DNA from: Lacticigenium naphthae DSM 19658
GTDB taxonomy: Bacteria; Bacillota; Bacilli; Lactobacillales; Carnobacteriaceae_A
Assembly (NCBI RefSeq): GCF_000425865.1
Contig: NZ_AUEG01000012.1
Coordinates: forward strand, 1 to 54,340
Direction: 5' to 3'
DNA: 54,340 nt
Part shown: positions 1 through 8,499 of the stretch, in pieces
Layout of the letters: each line of letters opens with the position of its first letter
Numbering within the stretch: position 1 is the stretch's first letter
The notes under the pieces: model-generated
The model's input: only the letters and a program-made list of their open reading frames with translations
The model's database searches: none
Told to the model about the DNA's origin: nothing
Translations under genes and position numbers: made by a program

Positions 1-243
1 CTCCATCACCGAATCAGGCAACTAATTTTAAAGAGATGGAAAAATCCACGTACTAAGATTAGCAGATTAATGCGCTTAGGTCTAGATATGGACAGTGCTA
101 AGCGTATTGGCTACTCCAGAAAGAAATACTGGAGACTGTCAAAAACACCTGAGGTTCATTGGGTGCTTACAACGAAAAGACTCTACCGGTGGAACGTAGT
201 TTCACTACGTAACCTGGCAGAGTCTGCTTACTTAAGATATTGA
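1..243 (+). CDS. ltrA: Group II intron reverse transcriptase/maturase, C-terminal fragment
   Basis: Eighty codons are open from the first base to TGA at 241-243. The translation starts LHHRIRQLILKRWKNPRTKI and ends VVSLRNLAESAYLRY. This matches the C-terminal end (group II maturase-specific domain, RRLR..W.W..W.KPRT type) of intron-encoded LtrA-like proteins, which bind domain IV of the intron RNA and assist splicing and retrohoming. The reverse transcriptase domain is upstream of the window, so whether the whole protein is intact cannot be judged. The frame is clean, with no stops or shifts, so nothing here suggests decay. The truncation is only the window edge. Confidence 0.88.
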   Translation, partial: LHHRIRQLILKRWKNPRTKISRLMRLGLDMDSAKRIGYSRKKYWRLSKTPEVHWVLTTKRLYRWNVVSLRNLAESAYLRY

Positions 244-320
244 ACCGCCGTATACGGAACCGTACGTACGGTGGTGTGAGAGGACGGTAAATAAATTAAT
301 TATTTACCTCCTACTCGATT
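1..320 (+). mobile_element. Group II intron, 3' end (maturase C-terminus, domains V and VI)
   Basis: The window opens inside a bacterial group II intron. An open frame runs from base 1 to a stop at 241-243 and encodes a maturase C-terminus. It is followed by a domain V hairpin at about 244-275 (ACCGCCGTATACGG, then CGTACGTACGGTGGT) and a domain VI-like hairpin GGTAAATAA/TTATTTACC. The element ends with CTCCTACTCGATT at about 308-320, the usual type of 3' end for the bacterial class C group. The 5' part lies outside the window, so I cannot see its insertion site. The exact last base is uncertain by one or two. A group II intron 5' end occurs at the other end of the window, so the two may be copies of one family. 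Confidence 0.9.
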
Positions 321-381
321 CGAAAAATGAAAATAAACAGTGATTATTTTCAAGAAATCTGATTGTAACCGCCAACACGAC

Positions 382-409
382 TTGAAATTAATAATATTGA
401 GCGTATGAT
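382..409 (+). promoter_or_regulatory. Promoter for the PII-like/antiporter operon
   Basis: A -35 box TTGAAA (382-387) and a -10 box TATGAT (404-409) are separated by 16 bases, about 30 bases before the first gene. It lies just downstream of the intron end, so the operon need not depend on read-through from the intron. Confidence 0.6.
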
Positions 410-439
410 TGAGGTTGGACAGGGAAGGAGGACTAATAA

Positions 440-784
440 ATGGAAGAGAATGTATTATTTGTAATTGTATTAAATCGATTAGAATTGTTGGATGATTTGT
501 TACTTGCGTTTAATGATAATGTTGGTCAAGCTGCGACAGTGATCGATTCTGTCGGAATGGCACAACGTTTGTCTCAATTAAGTGAACCGCAAATAATTGC
601 GACCTTGAGACCATTAATTATTTCCGATCAAGCGGAGAACAAAACTATCTACAGTGTGATTCCACGCGCGAGTTTGCAGGAAGCACGGAAAACAGTACGG
701 AAAGTCCTGAGCGACATTGAAAAACCAAATACAGGGATTATGTTTGCTTTACCCTTAATATTTCAAGAAGGCATTCAATTATAA
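440..784 (+). CDS. PII-like signalling protein next to an antiporter
   Basis: A 114-residue protein of the small PII-like (ferredoxin-like fold) family. Visible marks are the N-terminal beta strand LFVIVLNRLELLDDLL, the segment ATVIDSVGM around residues 32-40, and a C-terminal stretch IEKPNTGIMFALPL, which corresponds to the usual KPGTGI.F.LP ending of this family. PII proteins sense nucleotides or metabolites and bind a partner transporter or enzyme. It is translated from ATG with a strong GGAAGGAGG site, and the antiporter gene starts 26 bases after its stop. The arrangement suggests that it regulates that antiporter; this is inference. The ligand cannot be read from the sequence. The family is usually listed as a conserved hypothetical or P-II family protein. 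Confidence 0.72.
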   Translation: MEENVLFVIVLNRLELLDDLLLAFNDNVGQAATVIDSVGMAQRLSQLSEPQIIATLRPLIISDQAENKTIYSVIPRASLQEARKTVRKVLSDIEKPNTGIMFALPLIFQEGIQL

Positions 785-810
785 AAAAATAAAATGAAGA
801 AGGTATAAAG

Positions 811-2022
811 TTGGAAATATCGATTGTGTTGTATATTGCTATTATTCTTTTGGTTGGGTTATTGTTTGGCCGTTTAGCGACGATAATTCATTTACCAAGT
901 GTAACAGGTTACTTAATAGGTGGATTGATAGCAGGGCCCTCATTTTTTAATGGATTAACTACAGAAATGTTGGAACATTTTGGGGTTGTTTCGGAAATGG
1001 CATTAGCGTTTATTGCCTTTACAATTGGTCTATCGTTTAAAAAAAGTTACTTTAAACGTGTAGGATTTAAGCCAGTGGTTATTGCTTTTTCTGAAGCTAC
1101 TTTTGCTGTTCTTATTGTTACCAGTGGACTTTTATTTATCGGATTGGATCCTGCCTTTGCCATTGTTTTAGGAGCGATTGCAGCCGCAACCGCACCAGCC
1201 GCAACGATTCTTGTTATTAAGGAATTTAAGGCAAAAGGTCCTGTTACTGACATGTTAATGAGCGTTGTTGCATTAGATGATGCAATTGCTTTAATTCTAT
1301 TTGGTTTCGCAGCTACTTTAGCAAAAACCTTTATGCAGGTTCAAGGAGAATTTTCAGTCTTCTTTTCAATATTGCAACCGTTTCTTGATATCTTTTTAGC
1401 GGCTATATTGGGCGGGCTATTAGGATGGGCAATGAAATGGCCATTAAAGGTTTTTCAGTCAAATGGAAATCAATTAGGTATTCTCATTGCTTTTGTATTC
1501 TTGTCTAGCGGAATATCATCATTGATGGGTATATCTGAATTGCTTACTACGATGATGATGGGTGCAATTTTAACAAACGTTTCTTCAGTCTCGAACACTA
1601 TAGGAGACTTGGCAGATCGTTTAACGCCCCCGTTATATCTGATGTTTTTTGTAATTGCTGGAGCAGAACTCAATATTGCAATTATTCCTTCAGTAGGATT
1701 AGTCGGTTCGGTGTATATTGTTTTAAGAGTTGTCGGAAAAATGTTAGGAACTTATGTTGGTGCACAAGTTGCTCATGCACCTAAAGAGGTAAGTCGCTAT
1801 CTGGGAGCTACATTAATTCCTCAAGCAGGGGTCGCCATTGGGTTAACTTCTGTTGCAGAGACGCTTATTCCTCTTTATGCTCCACAAATAAAAGCAGTAG
1901 TTTTAGTGGGGACGTTAGTGTGTGCAATCGTTGGACCATTGGCAACAAAAATTGCATTGACTAAAGCGGGAGAAATTGATTCTCCTATTAAAAAAACGCA
2001 AAGTGTACATCAGTCAATTTGA
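811..2022 (+). CDS. CPA2-family cation:proton antiporter
   Basis: A 403-residue integral membrane protein with about 12 hydrophobic segments, matching the Na+/H+ exchanger domain of the CPA2 (KefB/NapA-like) family. The N-terminal helix pattern with LPSVTGYLIGGLIAGPS and the DDAIALILFG motif (residues about 156-165) are typical; the Asp pair is the expected ion-binding site. It exchanges K+ or Na+ for protons at the cytoplasmic membrane; which ion is not decided by sequence. The start is TTG with an AAGAAGG site seven bases upstream. Unlike many relatives it ends right after the membrane domain: there is no RCK/TrkA-N or TrkA-C domain. The PII-like gene directly upstream may supply the missing regulatory function. 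A terminator follows. Confidence 0.85.
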   Translation: MEISIVLYIAIILLVGLLFGRLATIIHLPSVTGYLIGGLIAGPSFFNGLTTEMLEHFGVVSEMALAFIAFTIGLSFKKSYFKRVGFKPVVIAFSEATFAVLIVTSGLLFIGLDPAFAIVLGAIAAATAPAATILVIKEFKAKGPVTDMLMSVVALDDAIALILFGFAATLAKTFMQVQGEFSVFFSILQPFLDIFLAAILGGLLGWAMKWPLKVFQSNGNQLGILIAFVFLSSGISSLMGISELLTTMMMGAILTNVSSVSNTIGDLADRLTPPLYLMFFVIAGAELNIAIIPSVGLVGSVYIVLRVVGKMLGTYVGAQVAHAPKEVSRYLGATLIPQAGVAIGLTSVAETLIPLYAPQIKAVVLVGTLVCAIVGPLATKIALTKAGEIDSPIKKTQSVHQSI

Positions 2023-2067
2023 TTATTCTAAAAGAGTAAAAACAAGAAATACAGTAGTAATTTTATA

Positions 2068-2116
2068 AAAAAGCGTCTGGTTGGATAGGAAAACTATTTA
2101 CTCAGACGCTTTTTGT
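2068..2116 (+). terminator. Terminator after the antiporter gene
   Basis: Arms AAAAAGCGTCTG and CAGACGCTTTTT enclose a loop of about 23 bases and end in a T-run. This separates the antiporter operon from pncB. Confidence 0.85.
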
Positions 2117-2149
2117 ATTTTGTCTGGTTTGAACGGAATCACAGTATAT

Positions 2150-2177
2150 TTGTGTGAAATATATGCTATGATTATAC
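2150..2177 (+). promoter_or_regulatory. Probable promoter for pncB-nadE
   Basis: TTGTGT (2150-2155) and TTATAC (2172-2177) are 16 bases apart, 33 bases before the ATG. TATGAT at 2167 is an alternative -10 with no good -35. I do not see a convincing NiaR or NrtR operator. Confidence 0.4.
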
Positions 2178-2209
2178 ACATAATGAGTGATTAAAGGGAG
2201 GAAAAAGAA

Positions 2210-3673
2210 ATGGTACGAAAATATATCGATGACAGTATGGCGTTACATACTGATCTATATCAAATCAATATGATGAAAACCTATTGGGAAAAAGGAAATG
2301 CGAACAAGAGAGCGGTGTTTGAAGTTTATTATAGAGAAAATCCTTTTGGTATCGGCTACACCATTTATGCGGGACTAGAACGAATAGTTGATTATTTGAA
2401 AGAGTTACACTTCTCTGAATCCGACCTAGCTTACTTGAGAGAAGAAGAAAACTTCCCTAAGGATTTTTTGGATTATTTACGGAATTGGACATTTAAAGGT
2501 ACAGTACGTTCGTTTAAAGAAGGTGAAGTAGCATTTGCCAATGAACCCATTATACAAGTTGAAGGGCCTTTAGCCGACTGTCAATTAGTAGAAACAGCCA
2601 TTTTAAATATTGTGAATTTTCAAACATTGATCGCCACAAAAGCTGCGCAAATCAAAAGTGTGGCTGGGAAAGATTCAGTACTAGAATTTGGTGCCCGCCG
2701 TGCGCAAGAAATGGATGCAGCTATTTGGGGTGCTCGAGCTACTTTCATAGGCGGATGTGATGCAACAAGTAATACACGGGCAGCGAAAATTTTTGGCATG
2801 AAAGCAAGTGGAACCCATGCACATTCTCTTGTGCAAGCTTATCGAGATGAGTACAGTGCTTTTAAAGCGTATGCGGAAACTCATAAAGATTGTGTTTTCT
2901 TAGTAGACACCTACGACACTTTAGAAACAGGTGTCCCGAATGCCATAAAAGTTGCTAAAGAAATGGGAAATCAAATCAACTTTTTGGGTGTTCGCTTAGA
3001 TAGTGGAGATTTGTCTTATTTATCCAAACGTGTACGTCAACAGTTAGATGAAGCAGGATTTCCAGATGCAAAAATTTACGTTTCAAATAGTTTAGATGTT
3101 GAAACCATCTTGAACTTAAAGATGCAAGGAGCTAAGATAGACGTTTGGGGTGTAGGGACCAAACTCATTACGGCATTTGATCAGCCGGCACTAGGAGCGG
3201 TATATAAATTAGTCTCCATAGAAGATAATGAAGGTGAAATGCAACACACATTAAAGTTGACCAGTAACGCTTCTAAAATTTCTACTCCCGGTAAAAAACA
3301 AGTCTGGCGGATAATCAATAAAGAAGATGGAAAGTCTGAAGGAGATTATGTTGCACTAGAGGAAGAAGAACCAGAAAAACAAAAAGAAATCTTTATGTTC
3401 CACCCTCAATATACGTATATCAATAAAACTGTTTCCAATTTTGAAGCAAAACCATTAATGGAGGACATAATCATAGATGGAGAAATTGTTAAGGAGTTAC
3501 CTGATTTACTTGATATCAAGGCTTATGCACAAGCAAGTCTTTCTGCCATTTGGGAAGAACACACGCGCATTTTAAATCCAGAGCCATATCCAGTTGATTT
3601 ATCGCAAACGCTATTTGATGTCAAACTGGAAACTATTCAATACTTTAAAAATAAAATAAAAAATTACAAATAA
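2210..3673 (+). CDS. pncB: Nicotinate phosphoribosyltransferase
   Basis: A 487-residue enzyme that joins nicotinate and PRPP, at the cost of ATP, to form nicotinate mononucleotide: the entry step of the Preiss-Handler NAD salvage route in the cytosol. Recognisable segments are the N-terminal TDLYQINMMKTYW, the GARRAQEMDAAIWGARAT stretch near residues 162-179, SGTHAHSLVQAY near 198-210 and VRLDSGDL near 260. Length agrees with the long Firmicute form. The start ATG has a good GGGAGG site. It is followed after a short gap by nadE, and together the pair covers salvage from nicotinate and the final amidation to NAD; the adenylyltransferase NadD is not in this window. Confidence 0.95.
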   Translation: MVRKYIDDSMALHTDLYQINMMKTYWEKGNANKRAVFEVYYRENPFGIGYTIYAGLERIVDYLKELHFSESDLAYLREEENFPKDFLDYLRNWTFKGTVRSFKEGEVAFANEPIIQVEGPLADCQLVETAILNIVNFQTLIATKAAQIKSVAGKDSVLEFGARRAQEMDAAIWGARATFIGGCDATSNTRAAKIFGMKASGTHAHSLVQAYRDEYSAFKAYAETHKDCVFLVDTYDTLETGVPNAIKVAKEMGNQINFLGVRLDSGDLSYLSKRVRQQLDEAGFPDAKIYVSNSLDVETILNLKMQGAKIDVWGVGTKLITAFDQPALGAVYKLVSIEDNEGEMQHTLKLTSNASKISTPGKKQVWRIINKEDGKSEGDYVALEEEEPEKQKEIFMFHPQYTYINKTVSNFEAKPLMEDIIIDGEIVKELPDLLDIKAYAQASLSAIWEEHTRILNPEPYPVDLSQTLFDVKLETIQYFKNKIKNYK

Positions 3674-3708
3674 TTTTTATCCTCAACTTCTAAGGAGTGA
3701 ATGAATCC

Positions 3709-4542
3709 ATGATTTCAGAAACGCAAAAGAAAATCATTGCGAAAATGAAAGTTTCTCCTCAAATTGTTCCAGCAAAAGAAGCAAGAAATACAATAGACTT
3801 AATGAAAGAATATTTAAAAAAGCATCCTTTTTTAAAAACATTTGTACTCGGGATCAGCGGAGGACAAGATTCTACCCTTTTAGGTAAACTGGCTCAAATG
3901 ACAATGATAGAAATGCGTAAGGAAACGGGAAATAGCGATTATCAATTTATCGCCGTTCGCTTACCCTATGGGGAACAAGTGGATGAGTCTGATGCAATGG
4001 ATGCAATTGAATGGATGCAAGCAGATGTAACTTACCGTGTGAATATCCAAAAAGCGGTCGATCATACGACAAAATCTTTGCAGAATTCAGGAATAGTGAT
4101 CAGTGATTTTAATGAAGGCAATATCAAAGCACGCCAACGGATGATCGTTCAATATGCAATAGCAGGCGATAAAAAAGGAATTGTTTTAGGTACCGACCAT
4201 TCAGCTGAAAGTGTTACCGGATTTTACACAAAATATGGGGACGGTGGAACAGACTTAAATCCATTATTTCGCTTAAATAAACGTCAAGGAAAAGAAATAC
4301 TGCGTTATTTAAAAGCACCAGAACATCTGATAGATAAAGTTCCCACAGCAGATTTAGAAGATGATCGACCTGGACTAGCTGATGAAGTAGCCTTGGGAGT
4401 TACGTATGATGCCATTGATGATTACCTAGAGGGAAAAGAAGTATCCGAGAAAGATGCAAAGATAATTGAGAAATGGTTTGAACAAACGAAACACAAACGA
4501 CATATGCCGATTACAATCTTCGATGATTTTTGGAAAACTTAA
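3709..4542 (+). CDS. nadE: Ammonia-dependent NAD synthetase
   Basis: NH3-dependent NAD synthetase, 277 residues, which amidates nicotinate adenine dinucleotide to NAD through an adenylate. The PP-loop ATP motif is GISGGQDST near residues 49-57. [20 protein letters not shown] and the [16 protein letters not shown] segment are family hallmarks. I chose ATG 3709 over an in-frame GTG at 3697 because the TAAGGAG site (3691-3697) overlaps that GTG and stands at a usual distance from 3709, and because the shorter protein aligns with the E. coli NadE N-terminus (MTLQQQIIKALG-like). There is no glutaminase domain, so it must use free ammonia. It is the second gene of the pncB operon and is followed by a terminator. 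Confidence 0.95.
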   Translation: MISETQKKIIAKMKVSPQIVPAKEARNTIDLMKEYLKKHPFLKTFVLGISGGQDSTLLGKLAQMTMIEMRKETGNSDYQFIAVRLPYGEQVDESDAMDAIEWMQADVTYRVNIQKAVDHTTKSLQNSGIVISDFNEGNIKARQRMIVQYAIAGDKKGIVLGTDHSAESVTGFYTKYGDGGTDLNPLFRLNKRQGKEILRYLKAPEHLIDKVPTADLEDDRPGLADEVALGVTYDAIDDYLEGKEVSEKDAKIIEKWFEQTKHKRHMPITIFDDFWKT

Positions 4543-4565
4543 AATTGTAAATCAGTTAAGGATTA

Positions 4566-4598
4566 GGAAGTGTGAGTATATGCTCACGCTCCTTTTTT
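4566..4598 (+). terminator. Terminator between nadE and the LtaS-like gene
   Basis: GGAAGTGTGAG and CTCACGCTCC pair around a TATATG loop (with a small bulge), followed by TTTTTT. It ends directly in front of the AAAGGA ribosome site of the next gene. That makes the GTG at 4572, inside the stem, an unlikely start. Confidence 0.75.
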
Positions 4599-4613
4599 GA
4601 AAGGAATGAAAAA

Positions 4614-6473
4614 ATGCAGGAATTGAGAAATCTATTTAAAAAGCCTAGATGGTTCGTGATACTGGGAACGGTAATCGGGATAGTCACCATTGGACATCTA
4701 TTGTTGCAAACCTTTCAAAACGATTTCGATTTCTCTGTGGCAGTAGCTTTTGCGTTCCAATGGCATGTGGAACTTTTTTTGTTAAGTTCATTTATCCTTT
4801 TTATAGTATTTATATGGCTGTACAGTCTAATAGGTCACATTGTTTTAACAAGTATGATCTATTTGATCACAACGCTCGTCATTGGAATAATAACATTACA
4901 AAAAATGTCAATGCGTGGGGAGCCCTTGTATCCTTCTGATATAGAGATGATCAATGAAGTTTCGTTTTTATTGAAGATGGCTGGTCCTCTAACAACAGTG
5001 ATGTTAGGAATAGTATTAATGAGTATATTTATTGGAGCAATACTGTGGAAAAAGAAGACTTCAGGATTACAGCAAATAACTTTTTATAAGAAGCATAAAA
5101 AAAGACGTGTTCTCTTATTCATACTCTCTACACTGTTACTTTATTATGTGGGTCAGTTCAATAATCAAACAAATAAAGTTAGAGCTGTCTACGATCAATA
5201 CGCATATTGGATACCCTATTCTCAAGATATGAATTATTATAATAACGGATTCGTTGCTGGGTTTCTTTATAATTTATCCGGAGAAAGTATTGGAAATCCT
5301 GATCAGTATTCGAAGAAAACAATAGCAGAGATAGCCAGTACTTATCAAAAAGTGGCAGAAGAAGTAAATCAAGATAGAATGGAAACCTTAGATGATACAA
5401 ACATCATATTTATCATGAATGAAAGTTTTAGTGATCCCTATGAAATTTCAAAAATGACCAAATATAATGATCCTATTCCGTATTATCGAAAAATAGCAGG
5501 AGAAACAGTTAGTGGATTTACATTGGCTCCGGCTTATGGGGGCGGAACAGCAAACAGTGAGTTTGAAGCATTGACTGGTTTCTCTTTAGAACCATTAGCG
5601 CCAACTATTTCGACACCGTATACCCAATTAGTATCGGAACTAGACAATATGCCTTCTTTAGCTAAATCTTTTAAAGAGAAAGGGTTATATGCAACAGCGA
5701 TTCATCCATTTAATACTACAATGTATAAACGAAGAGAAGCCTATGAAAAACTAGGGTTTGATGAGTTTATTTATGATGATACGATGACGCATACTGCTAC
5801 ACTATCAAAAGATGGCTATATTTCGGATCGTTCTGCCTACAAAGAAATTTTCCATGTCATGGAACAAACTGTGGAAAAAGACTTTATTCATTTGGTAACA
5901 ATGCAGAATCACACACCTTATGCTAATAAATATGATGAAGAAGAACTCGTGTTTGAATCTCGTTCCAATCGGAAACAAATTGAAGGCTATTTTCAAGATT
6001 TACATCATAGCGATTTAGCTCTCAAACAATTAATTGAAGCCGCTGAAAGCTATCCAGAAGAAATGGTCATCGTATTCTGGGGAGATCATCTTCCGAGTAT
6101 CTATGGAGAAGAAGTGAAATCTGCAATGATTCAAGAAGAACAGTACAAGACACCTTATTTTATTTTTTCTTCAGAAAAAATAGAAAAGATAACCAATGAA
6201 AATAAATGGATCAGTCCACAGTTTCTCTATATAGAACTACTGGATATGAAAAAACAAAAGATAACTCCTTACCAGGCATTCTTAAAAACTTTATCTAAAG
6301 AAGTTCCTGCTTTTGAAAAAGGAATGTATTATGATAAGACAACCAGTAGATTCGTGGAAGATGAGTCTTTGCTGAGTGGGAGAGGACAGCTATTGTTAAA
6401 GCAGTTGCATGCTATTCAATATGATGTAATAAAAGGAGAAAATTTTTTACACCGCCTTCACTTTTTTGAGTGA
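4614..6473 (+). CDS. LtaS-like phosphoglycerol transferase (sulfatase fold)
   Basis: A 619-residue membrane enzyme of the LTA synthase/alkaline phosphatase superfamily. Five hydrophobic helices occupy roughly residues 15-200 (the last before the extracellular domain), then the sulfatase domain follows. Catalytic and metal residues are visible: Glu270 in MNESFSDP, the nucleophile Thr312 in GGGTANSEFEALTG, HPFNTTMYKRR, HTPY, and Asp491-His492 in FWGDHLP. Such enzymes move glycerol phosphate from phosphatidylglycerol to a glycolipid or polymer at the outer face of the membrane. ATG 4614 is preferred because it has an AAAGGA site and lies past the terminator. Whether it makes lipoteichoic acid, primes it, or decorates another polymer is not decided by sequence. 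A terminator overlaps its last codons. Confidence 0.85.
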   Translation: MQELRNLFKKPRWFVILGTVIGIVTIGHLLLQTFQNDFDFSVAVAFAFQWHVELFLLSSFILFIVFIWLYSLIGHIVLTSMIYLITTLVIGIITLQKMSMRGEPLYPSDIEMINEVSFLLKMAGPLTTVMLGIVLMSIFIGAILWKKKTSGLQQITFYKKHKKRRVLLFILSTLLLYYVGQFNNQTNKVRAVYDQYAYWIPYSQDMNYYNNGFVAGFLYNLSGESIGNPDQYSKKTIAEIASTYQKVAEEVNQDRMETLDDTNIIFIMNESFSDPYEISKMTKYNDPIPYYRKIAGETVSGFTLAPAYGGGTANSEFEALTGFSLEPLAPTISTPYTQLVSELDNMPSLAKSFKEKGLYATAIHPFNTTMYKRREAYEKLGFDEFIYDDTMTHTATLSKDGYISDRSAYKEIFHVMEQTVEKDFIHLVTMQNHTPYANKYDEEELVFESRSNRKQIEGYFQDLHHSDLALKQLIEAAESYPEEMVIVFWGDHLPSIYGEEVKSAMIQEEQYKTPYFIFSSEKIEKITNENKWISPQFLYIELLDMKKQKITPYQAFLKTLSKEVPAFEKGMYYDKTTSRFVEDESLLSGRGQLLLKQLHAIQYDVIKGENFLHRLHFFE

Positions 6474-6488
6474 AGAGGTGTTTTTTTT
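6449..6488 (+). terminator. Terminator overlapping the 3' end of the LtaS-like gene
   Basis: ACACCGCCTTCACT and GAGTGAAGAGGTGT pair, followed by eight T. The stop codon lies within the right arm, so the stem begins inside the coding sequence. Confidence 0.85.
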
Positions 6489-6555
6489 GTTTAGTGTAGA
6501 AAAATCCCTCTGGTGCATTCTTATGAAAAAAATTAACTATACGTGATTGTAACTA

Positions 6556-6584
6556 TTGCTAATTTGGTATAGACCATTTATACT
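6556..6584 (+). promoter_or_regulatory. nagA promoter with a NagR operator in the spacer
   Basis: -35 TTGCTA (6556-6561) and -10 TATACT (6579-6584) stand exactly 17 bases apart. The spacer holds TTGGTATAGACCAT (6564-6577), a near-palindrome of the dre type bound by NagR/YvoA GntR regulators (TGGTnTAGACCA-like). Repressor bound here would block polymerase directly; glucosamine-6-phosphate or GlcNAc-6-phosphate is the known inducer in the family. Confidence 0.8.
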
Positions 6585-6619
6585 ATAAACGAAGTCTATT
6601 TCGCAAAGGAGAATGCAAA

Positions 6620-7780
6620 ATGGCAAGACTAATTACAAATAAGACGATTTTTACAGGAATAGAGAAAATAGAAAATGGATATATTCGATTCGATGATAAG
6701 ATAGTTGCACTAGGAACAATGGAGGACTTCGTGAAACATTCGGATGATGAAGAAATTTCTAGCACCGCTACTTCGATTGTCCCGGGTTTCATAGACGTCC
6801 ACAGTCATGGAGGATATGGAATTGATAGCATGGATGGAGATCCCAAGAAAATCAATGAAATGATACAAAAAATGTTTCAAGAAGGAATTACGAGTTACTT
6901 TCCTACTACCATGACACAATCTTCGGAAGCGATAGAAAAAGCATTAGCTGGAATTAGGGAAGCTGCCCAAACAAACCCCGTCATACAAGGGATTCATTTA
7001 GAGGGTCCGTACATTTCACCTGTACATAAAGGAGCTCAATCTGAACAGTTTATCAAAGTTGCTGACGCTGAACAAATGAAAAAATGGGTTGAAACAAGTG
7101 GAGGTTTGATTCGTCTAGTTACTTATGCTCCTGAAACTGGGGATGTAAGTGATTTTGAAAACTACTGCCAAAACAATAATATTGTCCTTTCTGTTGGGCA
7201 TTCCGATGCCAAACGCGAATTATTAAAGGATTCAAAAGTTAGTCATGTGACACATTTGTATAATGCTCAGAGGGGGTTACATCATCGCGAACCGGGTGTA
7301 ACCGGGCATGGATTACTTGAAAATTCAGTAACTGTAGAAATGATCGTAGATGGATTTCATATCGATCCCGATATGGTTCGTTTAGCTTATTTAGCCAAGG
7401 GTGCAGATGGCATTGAATTGATCACTGACTCAATGCGTGCAAAGGGTCTTATTGAAGGTGAAAGCGAACTTGGTGGTCAAAAGGTAATCGTGAAAAACAA
7501 ACAAGCCCGCTTAGAGAATGGAGTATTGGCTGGAAGTGTATTAGAATTTTCTGATGCATTTAAAAATATGATCAAATTTACAGGCTGCAGCGTTGAAGAG
7601 GCTGTAAAAATGAGTTCGGTAAATCAAGCAAAAGAATTTTCTTTAATTCAGAAGGGAACATTGGAGATAGGGAAAGATGCTGACTTAGTATTAATGGATT
7701 CTTTATTTACGGTCCTCGAAACAATTAGTTTAGGAAAAAGAGTGTTTGACCGATCAAATCTGAAAGGTGATGAAAGATAA
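6620..7780 (+). CDS. nagA: N-acetylglucosamine-6-phosphate deacetylase
   Basis: A 386-residue amidohydrolase that removes acetate from GlcNAc-6-phosphate to give glucosamine-6-phosphate, in the cytosol. Visible metal and substrate motifs are [16 protein letters not shown] (residues about 58-73), [29 protein letters not shown], and the catalytic Asp in ELITDSM. Its length is normal. It has its own GGAG site 11 bases before the ATG and shares its stop with the nagB start (TAATG). It is the first gene of a three-gene operon for amino sugar use and cell-wall sugar recycling, controlled by the NagR-type operator in its promoter. The residues around THLYNAQ differ slightly from the common THLFNAM, which is not expected to matter. 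Confidence 0.95.
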   Translation: MARLITNKTIFTGIEKIENGYIRFDDKIVALGTMEDFVKHSDDEEISSTATSIVPGFIDVHSHGGYGIDSMDGDPKKINEMIQKMFQEGITSYFPTTMTQSSEAIEKALAGIREAAQTNPVIQGIHLEGPYISPVHKGAQSEQFIKVADAEQMKKWVETSGGLIRLVTYAPETGDVSDFENYCQNNNIVLSVGHSDAKRELLKDSKVSHVTHLYNAQRGLHHREPGVTGHGLLENSVTVEMIVDGFHIDPDMVRLAYLAKGADGIELITDSMRAKGLIEGESELGGQKVIVKNKQARLENGVLAGSVLEFSDAFKNMIKFTGCSVEEAVKMSSVNQAKEFSLIQKGTLEIGKDADLVLMDSLFTVLETISLGKRVFDRSNLKGDER

Positions 7781-8481
7781 TGGAAGTAATTATAATGAAA
7801 GATAAAATTCAAGGTGGAAAAAAAGCCTGTGACATAGTGAAAAATGAACTAGATAAAGGAGCAGGTGTTTTTGGATTAGCAACAGGAAGTAGTCCGGAAA
7901 CTTTGTACGAGGAATTAAGAAAGAGTGATATTGATTTTTCTGATTCTATTTCTATAAATTTGGATGAATATGTAGGAATACCTGCAGATCATCCACAAAG
8001 TTACCATATGTTCATGCAGAAGCATTTATTTAACGACAAACCCTTTAAAAAGAGCTATTTACCGGATGGCATGGCTGATGCAAAAGAGGAAATTGAACGG
8101 TATAATGAGATCCTGGAGAAAAATCCAATCGACTTACAAATTTTGGGGATCGGAACAAACGGTCATATTGGGTTTAATGAACCCCATACCCCTTTCAATT
8201 TGAGGACACATAAAGTCAAATTGACAAAGGAAACGATTGAAGCAAATAAACGTTTCTTCGAAAGAGAAAAAGATGTTCCGAAAGAAGCATACTCAATGGG
8301 GGTCCAGTCTATACTTGAAGCAAAAAAAGTGATTCTACTAGCTTATGGTGATCAAAAGGCTGATGTTGTAAAACAAATGATCGAGGGACCCGTTACCGAA
8401 GAAATACCCGCAAGTGCTCTTCAAACACATCCGGATGTAACGATCATTTTGGATGAGCAAGCAGCGAAATTGTTGAGTTAA
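7780..8481 (+). CDS. nagB: Glucosamine-6-phosphate deaminase
   Basis: A 233-residue isomerase/deaminase that converts glucosamine-6-phosphate to fructose-6-phosphate and ammonia, feeding glycolysis. Key motifs are LATGSSPE (phosphate loop, residues about 34-41), NLDEYVG with the catalytic Asp, and [13 protein letters not shown] with the catalytic His and Glu. It has the short Firmicute length and lacks the C-terminal allosteric tail of the E. coli enzyme. Its ATG overlaps the nagA stop by one base, which implies translational coupling. The nagR gene follows 18 bases later. Confidence 0.95.
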   Translation: MEVIIMKDKIQGGKKACDIVKNELDKGAGVFGLATGSSPETLYEELRKSDIDFSDSISINLDEYVGIPADHPQSYHMFMQKHLFNDKPFKKSYLPDGMADAKEEIERYNEILEKNPIDLQILGIGTNGHIGFNEPHTPFNLRTHKVKLTKETIEANKRFFEREKDVPKEAYSMGVQSILEAKKVILLAYGDQKADVVKQMIEGPVTEEIPASALQTHPDVTIILDEQAAKLLS

Positions 8482-8499
8482 CAATTAGGAGGAAAAAAA

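Noticed and set aside
4572-4613. Upstream GTG as the start of the LtaS-like gene
   Set aside because: It lies inside the nadE terminator stem and has no ribosome site; ATG 4614 has AAAGGA.
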